Source: Paraburkholderia sediminicola (GTDB lineage: Bacteria > Pseudomonadota > Gammaproteobacteria > Burkholderiales > Burkholderiaceae). From it: 64,000 bases of DNA. The stretch lies in assembly GCF_902859805.1 (NCBI RefSeq), contig NZ_CADIKC010000001.1:558001-622000 (forward strand). The letters are read 5' to 3'. The notes beneath the pieces were generated by a model. The model searched no databases. It saw only the letters and a program-made list of their open reading frames with translations, and was not told the origin of the DNA. A program made the position numbers and the translations under genes. This document shows, piece by piece, positions 41,504 through 50,039 of this stretch. Numbering within the stretch: position 1 is the first letter of the stretch; each line of letters begins with the position of its first letter.

Positions 41504-42664
41504 ATGAACGCACCTCAGTCACAGTCAGATAAAGAGCCGGAAAAGAAACCCGGCAAACGCAAACTCCTGCTTTCGCTGCTTGCCGCTTCGCTCGCAATCG
41601 CAGGCGCTGCGTATGGCGCTTTCTATTTCGTCAACGCCCGTCACCACGTGGATACGGACGACGCATACGTCAACGGCAACGTCGTGCAAATTACGCCGCA
41701 GGTCACGGGAACCGTCATCGGTGTCAATGCGGATAACACGCAAATCGTCAGGAAGGGCGAACCGATCGTCCAGATCGATCCCGCGGACGCCAGGATTGCG
41801 CTGCAACAGGCCGAGGCGAATCTGGGCCAAACCGTTCGCAGAGTCCATGGCCTGTATGCCGACGACGACAGATACCGTGCAGATATCGCTGAACGCCAGT
41901 CGGATCTTTCGAAGGCACAGGACGATCTGAAGCGCCGGCTTGCCACTGGCATGACGGGGGCGGTGTCGGACGAGGAAATCTCACATGCACGTGACGCGGT
42001 CCGCTCGGCTCAGGCTTCGCTTGAGGCAGCCCGGCAACAGCTTGGCGCCAATCGCGCGTTGACGGCCAACACGTCGGTCGAGAAGCATCCGGACGTACTG
42101 GCAAGCGCCGCCCACGTTCGCGACGCCTACCTGGCTTACGCGCGCACCACGTTGCCGGCCCCCGTGACCGGATATATCGCACAGCGCTCGGTTCAGGTCG
42201 GGCAGCGCGTGTCACCCGGCGCAGCGCTGATGTCGGTGGTGCCGCTGGAGCAGGTCTGGGTCGATGCGAACTTCAAGGAGTGGCAGCTTCGTCACATCCG
42301 TGTTGGACAACCTGTTGAGCTGACAGCCGACGTCTACGGCGCCTCCGTCGTTTATCACGGCAAGGTGGTGGGCTTTACGCCGGGCACCGGATCGGCACTG
42401 GCGCTGTTGCCTGCGCAGAACGCGACCGGCAACTGGATCAAGGTGGTGCAGCGGCTCCCGGTGCGTATCGAGATTCCGCCTGCGGAACTGGAAAAGCATC
42501 CGTTGCGTGTGGGTCTGTCAATGAACGTGGATGTCAACGTCAAGGACCCTGCCGGCGCCCAGCTCGGTACGCAGTCTACGTCCGCCTATAAGACCGACGT
42601 TTTCGCAAAGTACGGCGACGAGGCCGATGCCGCGATCGCGCGAATCATCGCCGAAAACGAATGA
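41504..42664 (+). CDS. emrA: Periplasmic adaptor subunit (EmrA/HlyD family)
   Basis: A 386-residue membrane-fusion protein with one N-terminal transmembrane helix (about 24-45, basic KRK before it), then HHVDTDDAYVNGNVVQITPQVTGTV, the hallmark of EmrA-type proteins, a coiled-coil hairpin (about 95-190), the lipoyl and beta-barrel domains with VWVDANFKEWQL. The ATG at 41504 has GGAG at proper spacing. It follows the channel gene after 66 bases and links it to the MFS pump. Confidence 0.93.
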   Translation: MNAPQSQSDKEPEKKPGKRKLLLSLLAASLAIAGAAYGAFYFVNARHHVDTDDAYVNGNVVQITPQVTGTVIGVNADNTQIVRKGEPIVQIDPADARIALQQAEANLGQTVRRVHGLYADDDRYRADIAERQSDLSKAQDDLKRRLATGMTGAVSDEEISHARDAVRSAQASLEAARQQLGANRALTANTSVEKHPDVLASAAHVRDAYLAYARTTLPAPVTGYIAQRSVQVGQRVSPGAALMSVVPLEQVWVDANFKEWQLRHIRVGQPVELTADVYGASVVYHGKVVGFTPGTGSALALLPAQNATGNWIKVVQRLPVRIEIPPAELEKHPLRVGLSMNVDVNVKDPAGAQLGTQSTSAYKTDVFAKYGDEADAAIARIIAENE

Positions 42665-42737
42665 CCTCCGCTCATTGGACCGCGGCACTCGAAAGAAGCC
42701 GCGCCTTTCTTGCCAGACACAGGACAGCCGTATCACC

Positions 42738-44294
42738 ATGAACTCCAACCATCCAAATCACCCGCCGCTTACCGGGGCGACGCTCGCCCTGGGCTCGCTG
42801 AGCGTGGGTCTCGCGGGCTTTATGACCGTGCTCGATTCGTCGATCGCCAACGTCGCCATTCCGACCATTTCCGGCAACCTCGGTGTATCGGTCGACGAAG
42901 GCACGTGGGTCATCACCGTCTTTGCCGCTGCGAATGCAATCGCGATTCCCTTGACTGGCTGGCTGACGCAGAGGCTGGGGCAGGTCCGGCTGTTCGTCGG
43001 CTCGATATTGTTGTTCGTGTTCGCATCCTGGCTGTGCGGCATCGCGCCGACGTTGCCGATCCTGTTGTTTGCGCGCGCGCTGCAGGGCGCCTTTGCCGGG
43101 CCGCTCATCCCGATGTCGCAGGCACTGCTGCTCAGTTCGTGGCCGAAGGCGAAATCCTCGCTGGCACTCGCGCTGTTCTCGATGATCGTGGTGACCGGGC
43201 CGATTGTCGGGCCGTCGCTCGGCGGCTGGGTAACGGACAGCTATAGCTGGTCGTGGATCTTCTATATCAACATCCCGGTCGGACTGTTCGCTGCCGCGAT
43301 GGTCTGGCTTCTCTATCGCAAGCGCGATACGCCGGCCAGAAAGCTGCCCATCGACGTTGTCGGGCTGGTGCTGCTAATCGTCTGGGTCGCGTCGCTTCAG
43401 GTGATGCTGGACAAGGGTAAGGATCTCGACTGGTTCTCGTCGACCACGATCGTCGTGCTGGCTATCGTTGCGGCAGTGGGTCTCGCGGCATTCATTATCT
43501 GGGAGCTCACGGAAAAGAATCCGATCGTCGACCTGACGCTGTTCAAGCAGCGCAACTTTCTCGGCGGCACCGTTTCGATTGCCGTCGCGTATGGCATCTT
43601 CTTCGGAACGCTGGTGCTGCTTCCGCAGTGGATGCAGGAGTACCTGGGATATCGAGCCGTCGACGCAGGGCTTGCTACGGCGCCGCTGGGCATTTTCGCG
43701 GTGATCGGCGCGCCCCTCATGGGCAAGATTCTGCCGCGTTCCGATGCGCGCATTATCGGCACGTTCGCGTTCATCGGATTCGCGATTGTCTACTTCATGC
43801 GCACGTATTTCTATACCGACATCAGCGAGGGATACATCATCCTGCCGACCCTGTTGCAGGGTATTCCGATGGCGCTGTTCTTCGCTCCGCTCACCGTGAT
43901 CATCCTCTCGGGGCAGCCGCCCGAAAAGGTGCCGGCCGCAGCCGGACTGTCCACCTTCGGACGCGTGTTCTTCGGCGGTATCGGTACGTCGCTGGCGAAC
44001 GTCGTGTGGAATAACCGGACGATCATGCATCACGAGATTCTGACGCAGCAGTCGAGCCCGACCAACCCGATCTTCAATGCGCAGATGGAGTCCTACCATT
44101 CGGTGCTTGGTCTGGGACAAGGCGCTTCGTATGCGTTGTTCGACCATACAGTGCAGACGCAGGCCGCCATGTTAGGGCTGAACGACGTGTTCTACGGAGC
44201 CGCGATCATCATGATCATCATCATCCCGCTCATCTGGATCACGAAGCCAGGCAAGGCTGGCGGTTCGAGCGACGCGGCCGCGGCGGCGCATTGA
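42738..44294 (+). CDS. emrB: MFS drug transporter, DHA2/EmrB type
   Basis: A 518-residue proton-coupled exporter with 14 predicted membrane helices. DHA2 landmarks are FMTVLDSSIANVAIPTISG (helix 1), WVITVFAAANAIAIPLTGWL, RALQGAFAGPLIPMSQALL and IVGPSLGGWVTD (antiporter motif C). The chosen ATG (42738) is 73 bases after emrA; the frame is open further upstream inside emrA but lacks membrane character there. It completes the MarR-controlled efflux operon. Confidence 0.94.
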   Translation: MNSNHPNHPPLTGATLALGSLSVGLAGFMTVLDSSIANVAIPTISGNLGVSVDEGTWVITVFAAANAIAIPLTGWLTQRLGQVRLFVGSILLFVFASWLCGIAPTLPILLFARALQGAFAGPLIPMSQALLLSSWPKAKSSLALALFSMIVVTGPIVGPSLGGWVTDSYSWSWIFYINIPVGLFAAAMVWLLYRKRDTPARKLPIDVVGLVLLIVWVASLQVMLDKGKDLDWFSSTTIVVLAIVAAVGLAAFIIWELTEKNPIVDLTLFKQRNFLGGTVSIAVAYGIFFGTLVLLPQWMQEYLGYRAVDAGLATAPLGIFAVIGAPLMGKILPRSDARIIGTFAFIGFAIVYFMRTYFYTDISEGYIILPTLLQGIPMALFFAPLTVIILSGQPPEKVPAAAGLSTFGRVFFGGIGTSLANVVWNNRTIMHHEILTQQSSPTNPIFNAQMESYHSVLGLGQGASYALFDHTVQTQAAMLGLNDVFYGAAIIMIIIIPLIWITKPGKAGGSSDAAAAAH

Positions 44295-44346
44295 AAGACG
44301 GCTGGGGATTGTCGTCCGTACCGGGCACCATCCCACAAACCGTATA

Positions 44347-44357
44347 GGTACTGTACC
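44347..44357. promoter_or_regulatory. Palindrome GGTACTGTACC before lysE
   Basis: A perfect 11-bp palindrome lies 55 bases upstream of the lysE start. It contains TACTGTA, similar to the ACAGT words before the transaminase gene. It may be a site for the MocR protein encoded next door. Confidence 0.4.
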
Positions 44358-44412
44358 GGCGTGGTTCGCTAGAATGCTCCGAGGGTCTTATCGACCAACC
44401 TCGGAGCCACCC

Positions 44413-45042
44413 ATGTCCATGTCCTACCTCAGTCTCAGCGCGCTCCCCGCCGGCATTCTGTTCGCGCTCGTCACCACGATCACGCCCGGTCCGAACAACA
44501 CGATGTTGCTCGCCTCGGGCGTCAACTTCGGCTTTCGCCGCACGCTACCGCATCTCTCAGGGATCAGCGCCGGGGTCGTACTGTTGATGCTGTCGGTGGG
44601 GATTGGTCTGGGCGAAGCCTTCGTGCACTTCCCGGTGCTGTACACGGTGCTCGAAGTCGCGAGCGTCGCGTACCTGTTGTACCTCGCGTGGAAAATCGGC
44701 ACGTCGGGTGAGTTGAAGGTGAAGAAAGGCGATCGCCGGCCCATGAAGTTTCATGAAGCCATTGCGTTTCAGTGGGTCAATCCGAAAGCGTGGATGATGG
44801 TGCTGACCGCCGCCACAACGATTCATCTCAGCGAGAGCGCCAGCGTGAATGCCATCGCGATGGCGGTGATCTTCTACGTGATCGGCTTTCCGTGTATCTG
44901 CCTGTGGGCGGGCTTCGGCACGGCGATACGCAAAGTGCTGTCGGACCCGAAGCGGCTGCGCATCTTCAACGTCGCCATGGCGCTGCTGCTGGTGCTCTCG
45001 CTGTATCCGATCGCGCTCAAACTGCTCGGCCAGTCCGTTTAG
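44413..45042 (+). CDS. LysE/RhtB-family amino-acid exporter
   Basis: A 209-residue inner-membrane protein with about six helices. The signature TPGPNNTMLLASGVNFGFRRTLPHLSGI is near residues 24-50, and AIAFQWVNPKAWMMVL is in the middle, both standard for the family. A GGAG site precedes the ATG at 44413. It converges with the MocR regulator with 11 bases between the stops. Such exporters next to MocR regulators often belong to the MocR regulon. The exported compound is unknown. Confidence 0.92.
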   Translation: MSMSYLSLSALPAGILFALVTTITPGPNNTMLLASGVNFGFRRTLPHLSGISAGVVLLMLSVGIGLGEAFVHFPVLYTVLEVASVAYLLYLAWKIGTSGELKVKKGDRRPMKFHEAIAFQWVNPKAWMMVLTAATTIHLSESASVNAIAMAVIFYVIGFPCICLWAGFGTAIRKVLSDPKRLRIFNVAMALLLVLSLYPIALKLLGQSV

Positions 45043-45053
45043 GATCGGGCCCG

Positions 45054-46469
45054 CTAGATCGCGCCCTGCCCGACTCGCTCGATGAAGCGCCACAACGCGT
45101 CGTCGGTCGAGTACGGCGCGTTGAAACGGAACCAGGCGCTCGGGGCGTCGTCGGGACGGAAATAGGAGCCAGGTGCGAGCCAGATGCCGTGCTGAAGCGC
45201 GGCCGTCGCGACCTCGCTCGCACGTTCTGCTTCGATCGGCAGGCGAGCCCACAGAAACAGGCCGGCTCGCGGCCGGTGAAACAGTTCCAGTCCGAGCGAA
45301 TCGAGACGCTCTTCGACTGTCGCATGCGCGAGCTTGAGCCGCTCGTTCACGACTTCGACGTGACGCGCATAGCGCCCTTCGAGCAGGACCTTGTCGACGA
45401 TCCGTTCGATCGCTTCCGACGAGGTCAATCCCACCGCCATCTTCGTGCGCGCCAGTTCGCGCAGGACTGCACGCTCGGCGACCACATAGCCGCAACGCAG
45501 CCCCGGCGTCACCGTCTTCGAAAAACCGCCCACGTAGAGCACGCGCTGCAAGCCTTCCATGGCGACAAACAAAGGCGCGCCGGACGGCGCCAGCTCGCGG
45601 CTGACGTCGTCTTCGATCACCCACATGCGCTGCCGCTCGGCGATCTGCAACAGACGAAACGCCGCCGACATGCCGAAGGTCGCGCCGGTCGGATTTTGCA
45701 GCGTGGTGTTGACGAAAATTGCCTTCGGCTTGTGCTGCGCGACCAGCGCTTCGAGCACGTCCGTATCGACGCCGGCCGGCGTGCGCGGCACGCCATGCAC
45801 CACCAGACCCGCCAGCTTGAGAATCTGCAGCAGATTGCAGTAACCGGGATCTTCGACGATCACAGCGTCACCCGCGCGCAGCAGCGTGCGGACGATCAGA
45901 TCCAGCCCTTGCGTCGCGCCCTGCGTGAGCAGCACGTTGGAAACGTCCACCGGCAAACCGCGCCGGTCGAGTTGCTCGGCGATCCGCTCGCGCAGCGGCG
46001 CGAAACCGTACGGATGCCCGTAGTCGCCGAGCCGCGCCGCCGGCACGCGGCTCATTGCACGCAGCGCATGCTGCAAACCCGTCTCGTTGATCCATTCGTT
46101 CGGCAGCCAGCCGCCGCCCGCCTTGATCGGCACCGAGTGGTCGGCGAACACGTCGGACAGCAGCCAGGTCGCGGTCAGGCTCGGCGGCTGCCAGTCGGTC
46201 GGGGCTGCGCGCGCGGACCGCGCGCGCGCAGCCACGCGATAACCGGAACCGCGCCGCGCCACCACGAGCCCCATCGAAACGAGACGGTTGTAGGCCTCCG
46301 TGACCGTGAAGGTGCTCAGTTCGTGGCTTTGCGCCAACTGCCGCACCGAGGGCAACAGCGCGCCGGCGCGCAGCGACTGCGCCTCGATGGCGCGCGCGAA
46401 GCCCTGCACGACCTGCTCAACGAGCGTGGGAGCGGCGCGTCGGTCACGCTCAAGTTGTAGTTCGATCAT
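45054..46469 (-). CDS. MocR-type regulator (GntR helix-turn-helix fused to aminotransferase fold)
   Basis: A 471-residue regulator. Residues 1-80 are a GntR winged helix (LPSVRQLAQSHELSTFTVTEAYNRLVSMGLV and RRGSGYRV). The rest is a fold-type-I aminotransferase domain with the PLP lysine in GGFSKTVTPGLRCGY and the Asp/Asn motif NTTLQNPTGATFG. These proteins sense PLP or an amino-compound adduct. It is divergent from the transaminase gene across 222 bases that hold repeated ACAGTTA words, so it probably regulates that gene. Confidence 0.93.
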   Translation of the reverse strand: MIELQLERDRRAAPTLVEQVVQGFARAIEAQSLRAGALLPSVRQLAQSHELSTFTVTEAYNRLVSMGLVVARRGSGYRVAARARSARAAPTDWQPPSLTATWLLSDVFADHSVPIKAGGGWLPNEWINETGLQHALRAMSRVPAARLGDYGHPYGFAPLRERIAEQLDRRGLPVDVSNVLLTQGATQGLDLIVRTLLRAGDAVIVEDPGYCNLLQILKLAGLVVHGVPRTPAGVDTDVLEALVAQHKPKAIFVNTTLQNPTGATFGMSAAFRLLQIAERQRMWVIEDDVSRELAPSGAPLFVAMEGLQRVLYVGGFSKTVTPGLRCGYVVAERAVLRELARTKMAVGLTSSEAIERIVDKVLLEGRYARHVEVVNERLKLAHATVEERLDSLGLELFHRPRAGLFLWARLPIEAERASEVATAALQHGIWLAPGSYFRPDDAPSAWFRFNAPYSTDDALWRFIERVGQGAI

Positions 46470-46582
46470 GGTTCGGACTGAAAGACCGGTTGCGACGGCC
46501 GGCTACGTTGCCAGAAAGATGGCGCGGAAGGCGCCAGATAAAGCGTCAAATGGAGTCACCGCGGCGTCATCGCGCGATCGAC

Positions 46583-46633
46583 ACAGTTACCGCAAATCCA
46601 CCAATACAGTTAGCACCACACTGCGTCAACTGT
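46583..46633. promoter_or_regulatory. Direct and inverted ACAGTT repeats between mocR and the transaminase gene
   Basis: ACAGTTA occurs at 46583-46589 and 46606-46612, 23 bases apart, and the inverted form AACTGT is at 46628-46633. Two direct repeats plus an inverted one are the usual layout of MocR operators. Confidence 0.55.
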
Positions 46634-46691
46634 TTATGCCGCCATTAAACCGCGGACGCTACAGTTTCGCTACCACTTCGAGGAGAAAACC

Positions 46692-48020
46692 ATGACTTCG
46701 CGCCCCGTCATCGACGACCTGTCGTCTTTCTGGATGCCCTTCACCGCCAACCGTCAGTTCAAGGCCGCGCCGCGCCTGCTGGAATCGGCCAAGGGCATGT
46801 ACTACCGCACCACGGACGGGCGTGAAGTGCTCGACGGCTGCGCGGGTCTCTGGTGCGTGAACGCCGGCCACGGCCGCGACGAAATCGTTGCCGCGATCAC
46901 CGAACAACTGTCCACGCTCGACTTCGCGCCGACCTTCCAGATGGGCCACCCGCTGGCGTTCGAAGCGGCCACCAAAGTCGCCGAACTGATGCCGGACGGT
47001 CTCGACCGCATCTTCTTCACGAACTCCGGCTCGGAATCGGTCGACACCGCCCTGAAAATCGCGCTGGCGTACCACCGTTCGCGCGGCGAAGGCCAGCGCA
47101 CGCGTCTGATCGGCCGCGAGCGGGGTTATCACGGCGTGGGCTTCGGCGGCATTTCGGTGGGCGGCATCGCGCCGAACCGCAAGACCTTCTCCGGCGCGCT
47201 GCTGCCGGCGGTCGATCATCTGCCGCACACGCATAACCTCGAACACAACGCGTTTTCGAAGGGCCAGCCGGCCTGGGGCGCGCATCTCGCCGACGAACTC
47301 GAGCGCATCGTCACGTTGCACGACGCATCGACGATCGCCGCAGTGATCGTCGAACCGGTGGCCGGCTCGACGGGCGTGCTGATTCCGCCGCAAGGCTATC
47401 TGCAGAAGCTGCGCGAGATCTGCACGAAGCACGGCATCCTGCTGATTTTCGACGAAGTGATTACCGCTTTCGGCCGCGTCGGCAAGGCGACGGCCAGCGA
47501 ATATTTCGGCGTCACGCCCGATCTGATCACGATGGCCAAGGCAATCAACAACGCTGCGATCCCGATGGGCGCAGTGGCCGCGAGCCGCACGATCCACGAC
47601 ACGATCGTCAACGCCGGCGCACAGGGTGCGATCGAACTGTTCCACGGCTACACGTATTCGGCCCACCCGGCTGCGGCCGCTGCCGCCGTTGCGACACTCG
47701 ACCTGTATCGCCGCGAAGGCCTGTTTGAGCGCGCCGCGACAATGGCGCCGAAGTTCGAAGCCGCCGCTCACTCGCTGCGCGGTGCCAAGCATGTGAAGGA
47801 CGTTCGCAACCTCGGCTTGATCGCGGGCGTGGAACTCGAGTCGCGCGACGGCGCGCCGGGCGCGCGTGCTTACGAAGCGTTCGTGAAGTGCTTCGAGGCG
47901 GGCGTGCTGGTGCGCTTTACCGGCGATATCCTCGCGTTCTCGCCGCCGCTCATCATCGATGAAGAGCAGATCGCGCACATCTTCAAGACGGTGGGCGACG
48001 TGCTGGCGACAGTGCAGTAA
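46692..48020 (+). CDS. bauA: Omega-amino acid (beta-alanine):pyruvate transaminase
   Basis: A 442-residue class-III PLP transaminase. It closely follows the known omega-amino-acid:pyruvate transaminases: SSFWMPFTANRQF near the start, FFTNSGSESVDTALKIA, GRERGYHGVGFGG, LIFDEVITAFGR (PLP-ring Asp), MAKAINNAAIPMGAV (PLP lysine) and FHGYTYSAHPAA. The likely reaction converts beta-alanine or a similar omega-amine plus pyruvate into malonate semialdehyde and alanine. No semialdehyde dehydrogenase follows it, so the exact role (beta-alanine, taurine, polyamine) is not fixed by context. Confidence 0.9.
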   Translation: MTSRPVIDDLSSFWMPFTANRQFKAAPRLLESAKGMYYRTTDGREVLDGCAGLWCVNAGHGRDEIVAAITEQLSTLDFAPTFQMGHPLAFEAATKVAELMPDGLDRIFFTNSGSESVDTALKIALAYHRSRGEGQRTRLIGRERGYHGVGFGGISVGGIAPNRKTFSGALLPAVDHLPHTHNLEHNAFSKGQPAWGAHLADELERIVTLHDASTIAAVIVEPVAGSTGVLIPPQGYLQKLREICTKHGILLIFDEVITAFGRVGKATASEYFGVTPDLITMAKAINNAAIPMGAVAASRTIHDTIVNAGAQGAIELFHGYTYSAHPAAAAAAVATLDLYRREGLFERAATMAPKFEAAAHSLRGAKHVKDVRNLGLIAGVELESRDGAPGARAYEAFVKCFEAGVLVRFTGDILAFSPPLIIDEEQIAHIFKTVGDVLATVQ

Positions 48021-48098
48021 GACCGAGCGATGTGGCGCGCGTGGGTGGCGCGCGCCCCGCTCACCCACGTCGCCGTCCTGGCGACGACACCAGTGATA

Positions 48099-48623
48099 TC
48101 AGTGATGCGCGCGTGAAGCCCTCGTGTGCGCGGCCTTTTTGGCCGCCGCCGAGCGGCCTGAAGCGCCCTTGGTCGCTGCTGCCTTCTTCGCCGCGGCGGA
48201 GCGGCTGGCCGCCGGACGCCTGGCTGCTGCCGACTTCGCCTGCTTCGACATTGCGGTGTGCGACGCGCCGGCGGTGCTTTCACGCTTCAAAGCGTTGGTC
48301 GCGGCGCGTGAACGCTTAGCTGTCGACTCGCTGCTCGCGCGCTTCTTCGCCGTGCTCTTGTGCTGTCCTGCGGCATTGTCCTTTTGCGCTTTCTTGCGGG
48401 TCGCCTCGCTCGCGGCGCCCTTTTTCGGCGATTTCACGGCGACGCCTGCGCGCCGCGCTTCCGACAGGCCGATTGCAATCGCCTGCCTGGCCGACCTGAC
48501 GCCGTGCTTGCCGGCGCGCACCTTATCGATCTGTTCCTTGACGAATTCCCCTGCCTGGGTACTCGGTGCCTTGCCGGCACGCTTGTCGGCTTGGGCACGC
48601 TTGATGGTTTTCTGTTCGGGCAT
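48099..48623 (-). CDS. DUF6496-type basic, Lys/Ala-rich protein
   Basis: A 174-residue, strongly basic protein. The first 60 residues contain GEFVKEQIDKVRAGKHGV and SARQAIAIGLSEARRAGVAV, the pattern I know as DUF6496. The rest is a low-complexity tail of Ala, Lys, Ser and Arg with repeated SAAAKKA words. DNA or nucleoid binding is likely but not shown. The frame on the other strand is an antisense shadow. Confidence 0.78.
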   Translation of the reverse strand: MPEQKTIKRAQADKRAGKAPSTQAGEFVKEQIDKVRAGKHGVRSARQAIAIGLSEARRAGVAVKSPKKGAASEATRKKAQKDNAAGQHKSTAKKRASSESTAKRSRAATNALKRESTAGASHTAMSKQAKSAAARRPAASRSAAAKKAAATKGASGRSAAAKKAAHTRASRAHH

Positions 48624-48913
48624 GACAGTCCTCCGGTTCGCTGTTGGCTTTGTACGTGCAGCAACGCGTGTGCCGGGGGGCGTGCGCCGCGGCGGCCGAT
48701 GCGGGTGGAGCGCTGCTTGACGGGGATGGGGGCGTTTTGCGGGGCGCGGGCGTTTTCAGAAGGAGTGCCGCTGCCGTGGTGAGACATCGGGAAAGCTCGT
48801 TGCGGCGCAGCGAAACTTCAGGAAATTGGGTGACAAGGCTCGCGCCTGGCAACTGGACGGCGTATGGTGAGAGCAAGGGTTGGCGCCGTGGTCCGACCTG
48901 CCGGGAGACGCCC

Positions 48914-49165
48914 ATGAAGATACCTACCGTTCGCGCAGGTGCGCATATCGAAGGCGTGCATTGGGTTGCCGAGTACGCTGAGGACGTTCACGAGATTCGT
49001 GTGTTCCGCGAAGGCCAGGAAGTGGATGTGCATAATGCGCCGTCCTCGTTGTTCGGCGATGAGGAGAATGCGGGGTCGAGGAGCACCGCTGATCATCGAG
49101 CGGTGGAAGCCGCTGTGTTGGCTTATTTGCGGCGGTTTGTGATTGAGCATGATGCGGAGGAGTAG
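48914..49165 (+). CDS. Small hypothetical protein
   Basis: An 83-residue acidic protein from the ATG at 48914 with a GGGAG site. The sequence (HWVAEYAEDVHEIRVFREG, then a Glu/Asp-rich middle and LAYLRRFVIEHD at the end) gives no recognisable domain. It looks like a real short gene because codon use is orderly and the ribosome site fits, whereas the frame extending upstream to 48644 does not look coding. Confidence 0.55.
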   Translation: MKIPTVRAGAHIEGVHWVAEYAEDVHEIRVFREGQEVDVHNAPSSLFGDEENAGSRSTADHRAVEAAVLAYLRRFVIEHDAEE

Positions 49166-50039
49166 GGTTTTTTGCCTGCGCGGCGCTTGTTTTTCGGTGT
49201 TCCCGGGGCTTTGGGTTTTCGTTGTTCTGGCTTTCGTGCCTTTCCTTGCATTGTTAGTGGTCTATTAGCGTTGCCCCTGTGCGGGGCGGCACCTACTTTT
49301 CTTTGCCGGCTGCAAAGAAAAGTAGGCAAAAGAAAGCAGCTCAAACCGCTAATGCTAAGCGGGGGCCGTGGTCTGCTGCGGGTAGTGGTGCATCTGGAAT
49401 CTGGGTTCGTGCCCCTGCATACGCCAGTGACAAAGGCGTCATACCTCCGGCGGCGCTGCGCGCGCCGAAGAGCTATTCATAAAACCGATCGCTGCGTTTT
49501 GGCGCTCGCGTCTCACCACCGGACCGTGGCTCGTCCTTGCACCGCCATCACCGCGATTGTGATTGGAACTGCAACTGCGACCGCCAGCCGTAGCCGTAGC
49601 CACCGCCGCAGCCGCGATTGCGATTGCGATTGCGGGGCACCGACAATTCATTTGAAGCGGGGGTTTCCGGGTGAATGCAGAAGCGCGTCGCCGAGGCGAA
49701 GCCGACGGCCCCCACAAACCCCAACCGAAGCCCGCGGTTTCCCCTGCAAACCCGTCCGCGACGCACGCAGTGCGGAGTGGGAGCTGATGAGTCCTTTGTC
49801 ACTAGCGCTGAATGCGCGAGAGCACGGATTCCAGTCGCACCACTACCCGCAGCAGACCACGGTGCCCACTTAGCATTAGCGGTTTGAGCCGCTTTCTTTG
49901 CTTATCTTTCTTTGCGGCGGCAAAGAAAGTAAGTGCCGCCCCGCACAGGGGCAACGCTAATAGACCACTAACAAATCAAGGAAAGGCCAAAGCCCCAAGA
50001 ACACGGCCAATGCCGCCGCAAAAGGCAAAAAAAGAACCT
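49166..50039. repeat. Long imperfect inverted repeat filling the gap between convergent genes
   Basis: The left arm (about 49166-49450) and right arm (about 49785-50039) are inverted copies with short gaps. Matching words, left against the right arm's reverse complement, include GTTAGTGGTCTATTAGCG with GTTGCCCCTGTGCGGGGCGGCAC, then CTCAAACCGCTAATGCTAAG, GTGGTCTGCTGCGGG, GTAGTGGTGC and AGTGACAAAGG. Each arm has an inner hairpin; the left one is a perfect 14-bp stem (49293-49325, CTACTTTTCTTTGC). The 330-bp core (with GCGATT repeats) shows no gene, and frames crossing it are not credible. The outer edges reach the stop codons of the flanking genes. Confidence 0.85.

Noticed and set aside
44772..46460. 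Long plus-strand open frame (562 codons)
   Set aside because: It is antisense to the mocR gene and part of lysE, with no recognisable domain.
46659..48068. Long minus-strand open frame (469 codons)
   Set aside because: It is antisense to the transaminase gene; Arg/His-rich shadow.
48040..48069. Inverted repeat CGTGGGTG...CACCCACG as terminator of the transaminase gene
   Set aside because: The stem has only eight pairs, the loop is long and no T tract follows.
49172..49873. Open frame of 233 codons in the repeat region
   Set aside because: It crosses both arms of the inverted repeat and low-complexity GCGATT words, so it is not credible as a gene.
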